Shown here in pieces: positions 34,166-44,949 of a DNA stretch of 64,000 nucleotides. This stretch comes from Vombatus ursinus (lineage: Eukaryota > Chordata > Mammalia > Diprotodontia > Vombatidae): the NCBI RefSeq assembly GCF_900497805.2, contig NW_020954570.1, positions 7,622,354 to 7,686,353 on the forward strand, written 5' to 3'. Both the position numbers and the translations under genes were made by a program. The first letter of the stretch is position 1, and each line of letters begins with the position of its first letter. The notes under the pieces were generated by a model. That model was not told where the DNA came from and did not search any database. It saw only the letters and a program-made list of their open reading frames with translations.

Positions 34166-34640
34166 ATCGAACCTCAATTTATTACGACATCTGCTTTAAG
34201 AAAGAGACAAATGAAATCAGGGTGCCTGTGTCCACGGTTTAATTTCTCTCAAACTGGCTTGACATGCATTGCATGGGAGTTCAGTCCAAAACTGGGCCTC
34301 CCTAAGGAGGCCAGTTCATAACAGGCTCTATTTGGGATTTGGGGGTACAAGGTTATATGCCCTTCGAAGAGTAGATGTTCCCAAGGGATGCCAATCAGCC
34401 CTGATAGATCGACATACCAGGAGGTGGGCTATATTAAAATGAGGTCTTGTTTAGTGACTTAGGTCACTATCTTGGTCAATAGGGGCCCTGCCATCCACGC
34501 AAAGGAAATACCACGCCCAGTGTTGGGAATCTGTCTCTACTGGAACCTGGGTTAGAGTTTGACCAAGATAAGAAGATTCAATGCAATCTCATTATCAGAG
34601 GTGTCCTTCCGAAAAACTCTGGACAGTAGGCACAGCTGGG
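34166..34640 (-). mobile_element. ERV LTR fossil, antisense (copy B)
   Basis: It aligns along 1013-1290 with the same landmarks ('cacggtttaatttctctcaa', 'catgcattgcatgggagttc', 'attaaaatgaggtcttg') and continues about 200 bases further. Reverse-complemented, 'aatttctctcaaactgg' corresponds to the AATAAA area of the sense copy at 40073-40700. The upstream (U3) part differs from that copy. The far end is uncertain and could lie as late as 34936. No internal region adjoins it. Confidence 0.72.
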
Positions 34641-34644
34641 AGCG

Positions 34645-35086
34645 CTGAGACTCCAAGACACAGATTACCAAGAGAAATCATTTTTCACAGTTCACATAAA
34701 TTACCCTAAACTCTAGTATATAATATTTGTGACAACCACATACACAAGCAGTTTTTTCCCAAGCTCTAGGAAGCTGACTGCGTTTTGGCAATGTGGATCT
34801 GATGAACCAGGTTGGCCTCTGCCTGACTCACTATAAAATGTCTGCTTCCTGAAGAATGTCAACTTTACCAACTGTAAAATCAAAGCAGAAAAAGGTGGCA
34901 TAGGATGTGTATGTGTGGAAAATTGTGGGGAAAACATTTTTCCTAGATTTTACTTCCTGAATTATGGTGAGAGAAATTAATATTATAATGTTATATTAAT
35001 AACTATTGTTTTTTTATCATCTTTTTCCTTTTCTTTCTATTAAAATCCAATCCTGAAAAAGTCAGTCAATCTTTGAAGGGCATGGC
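34645..35086. other. Unassigned; possibly the rest of LTR copy B
   Basis: No family recognised. 'ggggaaaaca' at 34927-34936 is a possible LTR terminus. Confidence 0.35.
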
Positions 35087-35603
35087 TGAGTGATGAGATT
35101 TGCTCCTAGCCCCCAAGGCACAAGCTTGTTAACTGGGTGGTCTGGACTCCACCCACCTGGGAGACCTAATTTCTGTTTAGAGTATAAACAGAATCCAGTC
35201 TGGGCCAACCTCTGCCTGGGGAAAGAACCCCCAGTCCTTGATCCCCTCCATTAGAGTTCAGGGCAACAGAGCCAAGAAGGAGAAAACTAGCCAGAGAGGT
35301 GTGGATGGAAATAGCTTCCCCTGCCCAGATGCCTTGAGGCTGCTGAGTCTCATAATTAAGCCACATTCTCTGCTGGAGGACCTGAAGACTTTGAGCACAC
35401 CTCCTCACTAAATATCCATCAGTCAAGGTTGAATTTTCACTTGGGGGGAGGTGTTCTGTTTCAGAAAGGATTTAAGGCATTTCAGGGTCTCTCAGTTGTT
35501 ACTGAAACCACTAACCATCAATTTATTGATTGCTGGCTAGTCTAATTAATAAATTGATTATTAATTACCCAGAAACTCTTTCTCAGAGTTTTCATTTGTC
35601 ACA
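35087..35603 (+). mobile_element. Solo LTR fossil, second family
   Basis: The 517-bp block starts TGAGTGATGAG and ends TTTGTCACA. 'atggc' (35082-35086) and 'atggg' (35604-35608) look like a 5-bp target duplication with one change. 'aattaataaattg' near the 3' end can serve as polyadenylation signal and 'gagtataaacagaat' near 35181 as TATA region. It is unrelated to LTR copies A-C. No internal region is present. Confidence 0.6.
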
Positions 35604-35762
35604 ATGGGAAGGGGGAGGAAAAAGTATAAAATGGAGAAAAAATAAGAATATATTAAGTAAGAGTGAGGTTGGAAAAAAGAAAGAAAACAAGAGACTCTGA
35701 GTTATTTCTCTTTGAGAAAGTTGTCAGGGATACACATACATGAAAACCCTAAACCGTGATAT

Positions 35763-35876
35763 ATCATTGCACTGAACCTTCAGGGGATTAAGATTTGTTC
35801 TGTTCGGCCTCATAGGGTAGATCTAGGGCCACGTATGGAAGTTATAGGAAGGAAGTCTGGGATTCCATAGAAAGAT
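35763..35876 (+). repeat. L3/CR1 LINE fragment, left part
   Basis: 'ggggattaagatttgttctg', 'ttcggcctcatagggtagat' and 'atggaagttataggaagg' follow the L3 3' region. It continues after the L1 at 36746-36776 ('aattgtctaaaaatgaaat', 'gctacct'). Confidence 0.65.
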
Positions 35877-36745
35877 TTTCTTTTATTTTTTTAATGAATT
35901 AATTTATTTTTAGTTTTTAACATTCACTTCCATAAGCTTTTGAGTTTTAAATTTTCTCCTCCTCCTTCTCCACCTCCCTCCCCAAGACTGCATGCAATCT
36001 GATACAGGCTCTACATATACATTCCTATTAAATATATTTTCACATTAGTCATGTTGTAAAGAATAATCAGAACCAATAGGAGGAACCATAAGAAAGACGA
36101 AACAAAACAAAACCAAGGAAAAAAAAAAGAGGAAATAGTTTGTTTCAATCTGTATTCAGACTCCATAGTCCTTTCTCTGGATGTGGATAGCATTTTCCAT
36201 CATGAGACTTTTGGAGATGTCTTAGATCCTTGCATTGTGGAGAAGAGTTAAGTCTATCAAAGTTAGTCGTCGCACAAGGAGATTGTTACTATGTACAATG
36301 TTCTCCCGGTTCTGCTCATTTCACTAAGTATCAGTCCACACAAATCTTTCCACGTTTTTCTGAAGTCTACCTGCTCATCATTTCTCATAGCACAATAGTA
36401 TTCCATTACATCACACACTTTGTTCAGCCATTCCCCCATTGATAGGCATCCCCTCAATTTCCAGTTCTTTGCCGCCACAGAAAGAAGTGCTATAAATATT
36501 TTTGTATGTGCGGATCCTTTACCATTTTTATGATTCCTTTGGGATACAGGCCTAGAAGTAGCATTGCTAGGTCAAAGGGTATGCACATTTTTATAGCCCT
36601 TTGGGCATAGTTCCAAATTGCTCTCCAAAATAGTTGGCTCAGTTCACAACTCCACCAACAATGCATTAGTGTTCCAATTTTCCCACATCTTCTTCAACAT
36701 TTATAATTTTTTTGTTTTGTCATGTTAGCCAATCTGATAGGAATG
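35877..36745 (-). mobile_element. L1 3' end, antisense, inserted into L3
   Basis: The T-rich start is the reverse of the A tail. Then 'cttttgagttttaaattttc', 'gattcagactccatag'-type 3' UTR, 'ttctgctcatttcactaagt', 'cccccattgataggcatccc', 'ctttgggatacaggcctaga' and 'aactccaccaacaatgcatt' run backwards through the end of ORF2. It is 5'-truncated at about 870 bases and breaks the L3. Confidence 0.88.
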
Positions 36746-36776
36746 GAAAGAAGAATTGTCTAAAAATGAAATATGC
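36746..36776 (+). repeat. L3/CR1 LINE fragment, right part
   Basis: 'gaattgtctaaaaatgaaat' and 'atgctacctac' continue the L3 from 35763-35876 (consensus-like 'gctgtccaaaagtggaatg', 'gctgcct'). Confidence 0.55.
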
Positions 36777-36849
36777 TACCTACCTCCACAAAGAGAATTT
36801 TCTTCATAATGAAGAAAAGATGTGTATATTTTCTGGACAGGCCAATGAG

Positions 36850-37640
36850 GAAATTTGTTTTGCTTGACTCTGCATGGTTATAACAATGGTTTTGTCTTTC
36901 TTTTGTTCTCAATTAGAGGGGGCAGGGTAACAGAAGGCAAATTTCTGCTGACTGAAGCATTTAAAATGTATTTATACATATATATGAATATATGTGTATA
37001 ATTTTTAATTCCTTCAATGACTTTCTTGTCTTTGTCTTTTCTTTTTTTTTGCAAACTCACTGACAGTCTTTTTCTCCTCCCCCTCACACTCCCATGCTGA
37101 TAAAAAAAATAAAAACAAAAAACAAAATGGCCAGTCCAAAAACATATGCCTCATTATACATCCTAAGTCTACCATTTCTCTTTCAGGAATTGAAAAGGCA
37201 AGCTTTATAATTGGTCCTCCGAAACAGAGCAAAGTTGTTTTTCTTTACAATGTTGGTATTATTGTGTGAATTGTTTTCCTGATTCTTCCTACTTTACTCT
37301 GTATCAATTCCTCTAAGTTGTGTCAGTTTTCTCTAAATCCATCCTTTCATAATTTCTTAACATTCGATAATATTCCATTACTTTCATATACCATAATTTG
37401 TTTAGTCATTCTTTAACTGATGGGCACCTTTTCAGTATCCAGTTATCTGACATTACAAAAAGAGCTGCTATAAAATTTTTGTTTATATGGGTCAGTTTTC
37501 CTTTTCCTTTGATCTTTTTGGCACATGGGTCTAATAGTGGTATCACTGGGTCAAAGGGTATATTCATAGTTTGTTTAGTTTTCAAACATTATTCCAAACT
37601 GTTTTACCAAACAGCTGGATGTAAAGCACTTTGTGAGGCT
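36850..37640 (-). mobile_element. Old marsupial L1 3' end, antisense
   Basis: 'aaacaaaatggccagtccaa', 'ttgtttttctttacaatgtt', 'gtcattctttaactgatggg', 'gtggtatcactgggtcaaag' run backwards through the 3' UTR and ORF2 end. Same general family as 20730-21590. Confidence 0.7.
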
Positions 37641-37702
37641 GTTCACATAGTAAATAATTTTTTTGGCAAATTATCTCTTAATACAACTTGGAAATCTCTT
37701 AC

Positions 37703-38321
37703 AGTGATCACAAAGTAAACAATTTGAAATTATACTATCTAAAAAAAAAGTCACTACAATGTTCATTTACTTAACACAGATGGTCAACCACTTAGCATAT
37801 ACTCCAAAGAGGTCAATGACAAAGAGTTTCACGTATAACAAAATACTGATAGCAGAACAAAACCTGGGAAGCAAAAATCTGGAAACAGAATGAGTGCCCA
37901 TCAACTGGAGAATAATTAAACAGATTGTGGCAAAAAAAATGTAATGGAATATTATTATTCTATAAGACAAGGTGAATTTATGAAAATCTGAGAATCACAG
38001 GAAGATAGGATGAACATGAACAGTAGAAAGTAGAACCATATACACAACTCTAAGCGTTAAAATATTGAACTCAAATTACTTGCAACATCTAAGAAATATG
38101 TCTCCCTATTAGTGGAGAGGTAGAGGAATGGGAGGGGAGAGAACAGGTATACTATGACAGATATAGTTGCTTAGTTTGACTTTATTCAAATTTTTCCTTT
38201 CTCTAAGGAAGGATTGGGTGGAGGAGTTATAGTTACATATTGGGAAATAATTCTAATGTTTAAAAAAAGGGGGGAAAGTTGTTCATTGAAGGGAAATAAA
38301 AAATAAAAGTGATCACAAACA
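37703..38321 (+). mobile_element. Old L1 3' end, sense, with target-site duplication
   Basis: The body is about 37715-38309: 'aaaatctggaaacagaatga', 'gtgcccatcaactggagaat', 'gtaatggaatattattattc', then a 3' UTR with 'gaggaatgggaggggagaga'. 'agtgatcacaaa' is found just before and just after it. It lies head-on to the antisense L1 at 36850-37640. Confidence 0.72.
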
Positions 38322-38324
38322 TCA

Positions 38325-39065
38325 GTACCTTTTGCTATAATCCAACTACTCCAATGTCCCTTAGCTGTTCAACCCACTGAGATGACAACAGTTAGAAATG
38401 GGTGAGGGTGTTACTACAAGAGAATCAGATTTAATATTCCAGAGATAACAACAAAGCAAGATTCTGTGCCTTGTTAAAAAACATAATAGCTACAAGAGCA
38501 GGTGACAATCCAATGCCATAGTCATGTTGCCTGTACAGAGAGAGAGTGGGCAGGGTCAGAGGGGAGGGCTCCACTCTGACCTTGGAGTAGATAATCATGT
38601 CCTGAGGTTAGGAAAAGGGAAATGCCAAAGTTTCCAAATCAACCAAACTCATTCTATTCAGAGATTGGAATAAATGAGACACTTCAGGGGAGAGAAACAG
38701 CTTTCCTCCCCAGGAGGCACTGAAACCACACGAGCAGGTCAGAGTACCTGCCTGGGGCATGTCAGGTGCCTGGCCAGCTGTGTAGTTCTTCCTAGACATA
38801 CTCAGCGGGAAGCAACATAATAGGGCCCATTATTAACAGTGTGAAACACAAGAATCTAGACCTTAGGGAAAGAATACATTTTCTCATTTTCTGCAAGTCA
38901 ATGAAAAAATATTAGAATGAAGACCTCAAGTATCACTGAAAAAGAAGCAGTTATATATTTATTCAAGCTGGAAAATGAAGTACAACTAAAATTCTAATAG
39001 AAAGTTATTTTTACAGTCATTAGTCTTTTAAAATGGATTTTTTCTATAGTGCTATATGGAATTAA
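38325..39065. other. Unassigned stretch, partly GC-richer
   Basis: Nothing recognised. 38500-38830 is somewhat GC-rich and holds a 63-codon minus-strand frame (38608-38799) without motif. Confidence 0.45.
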
Positions 39066-39069
39066 ACCC

Positions 39070-39225
39070 TACGCTGGCAGTAGCATCTCATCTACAAGGG
39101 TCAATTCCAACTTCTGAAACAGAGGAAACATGTTCAGAGAGGGGAAGTCAAACAGTTGGTAGGTGACGAGAAGGGATTTAAACTCAGGTTTCCTAACTCC
39201 TCCTACAGAGCTTTTTTCAACACTG
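39070..39225 (-). repeat. MIR fragment
   Basis: 'aacagaggaaacatgttcag', 'agaggggaagtcaaacagtt', 'gggatttaaactcaggtttc' in reverse MIR order. Confidence 0.65.
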
Positions 39226-39289
39226 TCCTTGTCTAATACTTGACAATAACTAATACCCAAGAGATTAAATACTATAAAAACACAACTCA

Positions 39290-39500
39290 TTTATATTGTG
39301 TTTAAAGTTTAAAATGTTCTTTCTTCAAAACAACCCCGTAAGAGAGATACTGTGAGTATTGATTATTATCTCCATTTTATAGATTAGCAAATTTAAGATC
39401 AAAAGATGAATTTTCTCAGGATCAAGCAGCTAATAACTGTTAGAACCAGCACCTGAAACTAGTCCTTTTGATTCAACACTCTTTCCATTGCATCAAATTA
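39290..39500 (-). repeat. MIR fragment
   Basis: 'gttctttcttcaaaacaacc', 'attatctccattttatagat', 'caggatcaagcagctaataa' and 'attcaacactctttccattg' in reverse MIR order. Confidence 0.75.
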
Positions 39501-39981
39501 CTACTGAAAATAGGATCTTCTTTGCGACACTGAGCTGTCAAAGTGATTTTCTTAAAGTGAAGGTCTGAACAAGACAGGCGCCCCATTTCACCCCCTCCCC
39601 TTCAACAAACTCCAGTGGCTCTCTATCCCTGACAGGATCAAATAAAAATTTCTTTGTTTGGCATCCAAAGTCCTTTAGAATCTACCCTGCCCATCCCCAC
39701 CCCCAACATCTTCCTTCTCTTTTTCCCAAAGCACTCTAGTTCTTTGTGGTTTTTTAAACAAGACACTACATCTTCCTACATGGGGCATTTTAAGCACAGG
39801 TTGTCTCCCAGACCTGGAATGCTCTCCCTCCTTATCTTTGTCTCCTAGCTTCCTTGACTTCCTTCAAGTGCCAGTGAATATAAAAAGAGCTTCAGGAAGC
39901 CTTTCTTATTCCACCTTAATTTTAGTGCCTTCCCTCAGCTGATGACTTCCAGTTATCCTGTACATAGCTTGTTTGTACATA

Positions 39982-41420
39982 CAGGCATAACTCACAGATT
40001 TCATGGGTTTGGTTCCAGACCACATCAATGAAGCAAATATTGCAATAAAGCAAGTCACATGAATTTTGATTTTGTAAAAACTACGAAAATTGTGAAAGTG
40101 GAATGGTTACTAACCACCGTGATCTGCTTGGGCTTCCCTACTATCCAGAGGAAGTTGAACTGACCTGTGAATCAGAATCATCTAATCAGGAGGCCAACTG
40201 AGCACCCACCAAGCCGATTCACCTGCAATCCTTGAAGCATTTGCTAAATCATGAATTTCCACCAAAAGTACAATTATCCAGAAACTAATTAGTGTGGGCA
40301 GACAGAGGAAGAAACTCTCAGTTTGGGCTAATGGGTGTATTCCTGCTTATTGCTGTTTGCTCAGACAGGTCTAGAAAAAGTTGATTCTCCCCACTGTCAA
40401 GACAGGGGATACAGAAATTAATGTCTCTTTGGCCAAGATTTAGGTGACCTAAATCATGTACCCCCAAACCTTCATTTTAATGTAACCTCCCAGTATGTCA
40501 ACCAATCAAGAGTTGATTGGCATCCCCTGGGAATACCTACTCTTCGAAGGATATACATACCCTAACTCCAAAGGGAGCTCAGCCTTTTGCCTGTAGCTCC
40601 CCTTGCATGCAAGCCACAAGCCACCAGCTTGAGAGAGAAAATAAACGGGCAGACAACCTAATTTGTTTGTCTTTCTTAGGTCAAACTCTGTTGGTTGACA
40701 GTTTCCTAGTGCCTAGTTACATTATGTTGTAGTCTATTAGGTGTGCAATAGTAGTGTCTAAAAAACAACATACATACCTTAATTTAAAATACTTTATTGC
40801 TAAAAAATGCTAACCATTATCTGAGCCTTTAGCAAGGTGTAATCTTTTTGCTGGTGGATCAAGGTCTTGCCCTGATGTTGATGGCTGCCTACTGATCAGT
40901 GGGGTAGCTGCTGAAGGCTGGGGTAGCTGTGGCAGTTTCTTACAATAAGACAACAATGAAGTTTGCAGCATCAATCGACTTCCTTTCACTTGAACATTTA
41001 GAGGCCATTGTAGGGTTATTAATTGGCTTTATTTCAATATTGTTGTGTCTCAGGGAATAGGGAGACCAGAGTAAATGTAGAGAGCCTGGAAGACTGGTTG
41101 GTAGAGCAGTCAGAACATACATAATATTTATCAATCAAGTTGCTATCACATATGGGCCTGGTTTGTGGTGTCCCAAAACAATTACAATAGTAACATCAAA
41201 GATCACTGATCACAGATCTACATCACAGGTATCATAATAATGAAAAAATTTGAACTACTGCAAGAACTACCAAAATGTGACAGAGACATGATGTGAGCAC
41301 ATGCTATTGGGAAAATGGCACCAACAGACTTGTTGGAGCAGGGTTGCCACAAACCTTCAATTTGTTAAAAAAAAAAAAAAAAGCACTAGCTGCAAAGCTC
41401 AATAAAATGAAGCATGCCTA
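39982..41420 (-). mobile_element. Tigger1-like DNA transposon (Tc1/mariner, pogo group), internally deleted
   Basis: It is flanked by the target duplication TA (39980-39981 and 41421-41422). The left end 'caggcataactcacag' and the right end, whose reverse complement begins 'taggcatgcttcattt', are the terminal inverted repeats. Inside, 'ttggttccagaccacatcaa', 'tagtctattaggtgtgcaat', 'gctaaccattatctgagcct' and 'gaagtttgcagcatcaatcg' match Tigger1. The minus strand at 40940-41134 reads 'NNPTMASKCSSERKS', the transposase N-terminus. It then jumps into the other end of the element, so most of the transposase is gone. Without the LTR at 40073-40700 it is about 810 bases and non-autonomous. Confidence 0.92.
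40073..40700 (+). mobile_element. ERV solo LTR inside Tigger1 (copy C, sense)
   Basis: It begins TGTAAAAAC and ends GGTTGACA and interrupts the Tigger1 sequence between 'catgaatttt' and 'gtttcctagtgc'. 'gagagagaaaataaacggg' near 40630 carries the polyadenylation signal. Its 3' half matches copies A (1013-1290) and B (34166-34640) on the opposite strand, while its first 350 bases do not match B. The short target duplication is blurred. No internal region is present. Confidence 0.75.
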
Positions 41421-41554
41421 TAGTGGTTTGCATGTTGTCTCACCCATTAAATTATGAGCTTCTCAGAACAGGGACTGTCCTTTACCTTTCTTTGCTTAGC
41501 ACAGGATCTGGATGCAGTTAGTATTTAGTAAGGACTTATAGCTTTAGGGCTCAG

Positions 41555-41795
41555 TGTATGGACTGCTAGGCCTAAATTCAGGAACACTTCTCTTCCTGAG
41601 TTTAAATCTGGCCTGAGATACTTACTAGCTGTGTGACCCTGAGCAAGTCACTTAGGCCTGTTTACCTCAGTTTCCTCATCTGTAAAATGAACTAGAAAAG
41701 GAAATGGCAAACCACTCCAGTATCTTTGCCAAGAAAACCCTATATGGAGTCACAAAGAGTGGGACATGACTGAAACAACTGAACAACAAAAAGCA
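41555..41795 (+). mobile_element. Marsupial CORE-SINE, near full length
   Basis: 'cctgagtttaaatctggcct', 'ctagctgtgtgaccctgagc', 'cctcagtttcctcatctgta', 'ggaaatggcaaaccactcca', 'gtatctttgccaagaaaacc' and 'ctgaaacaactgaacaacaa'. It is the same family as 12737-12983. Confidence 0.9.
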
Positions 41796-41804
41796 AACCT
41801 AAAG

Positions 41805-41930
41805 CTCTAAGAGGTTACATTACCTGTTCAGAATCACAAAGCCAGTATGTCCCAGGTGGGCCCTGAACTCATGTCTTCCTGACTTAAAGGCCAGTTCTCT
41901 AGCCACTATATATCACACTGCCTCTCACCA
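41805..41930 (-). repeat. CORE-SINE fragment, opposite orientation
   Basis: 'ttacctgttcagaatcacaa', 'tgaactcatgtcttcctgac', 'agttctctagccactatata' in reverse SINE order, directly behind the sense copy. Confidence 0.7.
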
Positions 41931-41934
41931 TTAA

Positions 41935-42825
41935 AAGATGAATAAACAAAATGTTTAAATAGTAATTTTTAAAAAATCAAAATGACTTCTAAGTTTCCCT
42001 CTAACTCTATATCTATACTAAAATGGTATGCTACTAACATAGTAGGACTTAATATAACATAATTAACTGGGTCACATGGGCATCATCTTTCCTTATAGAT
42101 GGGGTTTGGTACTTGACAAATACAAGTAATAGTAGCACAAACTGTTCCCTTAAGCCAATTTTTAATTTATGATGTAAAAATAATACAAACAACTAAGACA
42201 AATTCAACTGAGTCAGAATGTAGAGTTAGTTATTACTGTGGCTTTAAGCATGGGATCTCAAGTTGGAAGGGACCTAGAAGCTCCCTTATTCTTTAGCATG
42301 AGATCATGAATCACCCTATTTTTATCTACTCAAAGAGAAAAGGGCCTTTGGGACACTCCTTAGCATCAGCATTATTACTTGCCCTGAGAGAGGAGGAGGA
42401 AATGTGAGTAGTCCTGCTTATGGGAGGAAGGCGGAACAGAGACTGGTCTACCTGAAAAGGAGGTAAGGAAGGGAAAAGTGCAGGTTGGGACAGAGGAGTA
42501 GAAGATCAGAACTACCATACTGCAGTCTGCCATCCCTACAGCTGCCTAGATTTTGAAACACTTCTTTCCCTCTGAAAGCCAGTATCTGAGCTCCTGCATC
42601 CCTCACCTCCTACTCTGCTAAACAAGTGCATGAGTTTGTGCTTGTGACCTCTAAATTTTCCACTGTGAGGGGGAAAAAAAACCCTGATAACCTTGCCTTA
42701 TTATATTGTAACATTATTTACAAAAACAACCATTGGTGCAAGAAACCTTGGTCTTTACTTTCAATTTCAATTGTGGGTACTGGATAGAATACTTTTTGTT
42801 CCACCTTGGAAGTCATGCATCTGAA
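41935..42825. other. Unassigned stretch
   Basis: Nothing secure. 'aagttggaagggacctagaa' near 42252 is a possible MIR scrap. The GC-richer part at 42360-42620 has no frame or motif. Confidence 0.45.
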
Positions 42826-42829
42826 AAAT

Positions 42830-42970
42830 CCTTGGATTTGAAGATCAGCATTTATAAAGTTCGTGACCCTGGACAAGTCACTACTTCTGCGGGCCTCAGT
42901 TTCATTTATAAAATGCAAGAGTTGAACTACAAAAAACCTCTAAAGTATCTTTTAGCTCTAATGATTGTGC
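42830..42970 (+). repeat. MIR fragment
   Basis: 'gtgaccctggacaagtcact', 'cgggcctcagtttcatttat', 'aaaatgcaagagttgaacta' in MIR order. Confidence 0.78.
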
Positions 42971-42974
42971 ATGG

Positions 42975-44484
42975 CTGGGAATATTTTTTTTCCATTCCTA
43001 CTATAAAGGTATATTCAAATTTTACAGTATGCTTCAAATGTTCATTACAGTTTTCATCTACAGGTAAGTGCTGTAGAGAAGCACATAGTACCTACTAACA
43101 AAAAGTACACTCAATCTAATGCATATGTATTAGCAATGCTAACATTCTAAGAAGGTTCTTTTTGGCTCAAGGACGAAGGAATATCTCAAAATCACAATGA
43201 ATCATTTTATTTCCATTGTAGTAATTGAATGTTTCTATAGAGGAAATCTAATAAATCAAAAAGATAAAGAAATAACAGATTTTCTGGCCACAATTAACAT
43301 ATACTTCCTTCATGTTTCCTTTAATTTTATTTCAAGTAAGCTTCAAATAATTTAAACAAAATTTTAATCAATATTCATATCTTCATTTCCAATCTATTTT
43401 AAGTGGAGAATCATAGGCATGTTTGGAAAGCACATGCTTACTTAAGTGACTTCTGACTAGGGTGGAATGGAATGAATAAAGATTATTAACATGTCTAGAA
43501 TATGGTGTAATTATATTCTGTAGTCTATAAATCACAATTGGTATACCACATTGTCCTTTGAGTAAACATTATTTTGATTTCTTGCATAAATATTGTAAAT
43601 TAAGTATAGCATTAGCAAAGGTGAAAGTAAGCCACTGAAGTATCTCTTAATACACTTCAAGTCTAGTCTCCCAACTCACATCAACACTAATGGGAACTTC
43701 ATGTGCAATATAGGAAAGAAAGAACCTTTGGGAAGAAAATACCAATAACTGAATATAAACAAAATAACTTCAGGTACAACTTGAAAAGAGACTTCTCAGT
43801 AACAAAAACTTGGAATAAGGTACAATTAACATCCTCCAAATGAATATTTGCAACACAGAATCATTTGTATTCTGTTAAATATTCTGCAAACCTGGGAGTA
43901 CTAAAAGGTTTTCTACCTTTTAAAAAAGATGCAATTCAAAGAAAATATATTCCCTGGTCAGTTATATCAGATTTTTTCTGAAAGTAGTAATAAGCTCATT
44001 ACCATACTGCTGAAGCTACTACTACACCTGCTTGTGACGATGTCTAGGAGTCATCCTAAATGTATAATGTAAAGCTGCCACTGATTTATATGCCTGCACT
44101 TCAAATTGCCTATATAACATATTATTACATGCCATCTAATTTCATTTTTGCACTTTTGCTCCTTAGCTAAAGTCAATTGAGGATTATTTCTCTTCTATAT
44201 AATGGATCTGTCAGGTTCAAGTAGGGTTTTCTGTAATACATTTTTGTTTGTCTTGACCATCACCACTTAATTTGGGCATAATTTTCCCAGAAAGGGTAGA
44301 ATTCTTAGGTGTTTCCCTTTTTAATGTAACAAGTCCTAGCACAAACTCTCAAGACTATTCATCCCCCTTTTTTTTAGTGCAAGCAATTCTTTTAAAGAAA
44401 ACATATGGAAACTCTTAAGATAATTGGGAGAGGCTATCAGAGGCCTAGCAATCATAGATAACATTAAAACAATAATCAGCAAAC

Positions 44485-44488
<4 letters not shown>
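42975..44488. other. Unassigned, repeat-poor stretch
   Basis: 1.5 kb of AT-rich sequence with no repeat family and no coding signal recognised. Confidence 0.5.

Positions 44489-44532
<44 letters not shown>
44489..44532. repeat. (CA)22 microsatellite
   Basis: 44 bases of perfect CA. Likely polymorphic. Confidence 0.97.
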
Positions 44533-44533
<1 letters not shown>

Positions 44534-44564
44534 TTATTTGATCATGTGACTTCACTGTGAAGAG

Positions 44565-44770
44565 CAGAGATTCTCAAAGTATGGTCCAGGTACAAGACCT
44601 TTTGTCTGAGGTCAAAACTATTTTCATAATAGTATTAAGATGTTTTAATTTCTAATATGGTAAATATCAATCATTGTGGCCCACATAAACAAAAGTTCTT
44701 TGTGAGATTTTCTACAATTTTTAAGAGGGTAAAGGGGTCCTGAAACCAAAAAGTTTATGAACTCTTGCTG
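44565..44770. mobile_element. hAT-like miniature DNA transposon
   Basis: It starts 'cagagattctcaaagtatgg' and ends 'aaaagtttatgaactcttgc' then 'tg', imperfect inverted ends of the CAGNGNTTCTCAAA type typical of hAT elements. The body has 'gtctgaggtcaaaactattt', 'taatttctaatatggtaaat', 'cacataaacaaaagttcttt' and 'gtaaaggggtcctgaaacc'. It has about 205 bases and no coding capacity. The 8-bp flanks match only loosely. Confidence 0.68.
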
Positions 44771-44799
44771 TAGAGAAATCATGGTATGGAAACTATCTA

Positions 44800-44943
44800 C
44801 AGCAATATAGATCTATGATTTATTGTTTGAGAGAACTGCCTGAGCCAATAAGAGGAAGTGACAGATGGTACATATCAATGACAAAACTTGAACTCTACTT
44901 CTTCTGATACTGAGGCTGGCTCTTATCCACTAGGGCAATTATC
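44800..44943 (-). repeat. CORE-SINE/MIR fragment
   Basis: 'actgcctgagccaataagag', 'acaaaacttgaactctactt', 'gctcttatccactagggcaa' in reverse SINE order. Confidence 0.6.
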
Positions 44944-44949
44944 TCCAAA

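Larger units (their letters stand above)
39560..41545 (+). mobile_element. L2 LINE 3' end, split by Tigger1
   Basis: The left part (39560-39979) has 'gacctggaatgctctccctc', 'gcttccttgacttccttcaa', 'gagcttcaggaagcctttct' and 'cctgtacatagcttgtttgt'. The right part (41423-41545) has 'gtggtttgcatgttgtctca', 'gaacagggactgtcc' and 'gatctggatgcagttagtat'. Put together they give the uninterrupted L2 3' end in normal order, the same as seen reversed at 8523-9015. Confidence 0.88.

Noticed and set aside
36011-36478. Open frames on both strands at 36.0-36.5 kb
   Set aside because: They lie inside an antisense L1 3' end.
44489-44532. CRISPR-like or satellite array
   Set aside because: Simple dinucleotide microsatellite. 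No spaced repeats occur anywhere in the window.
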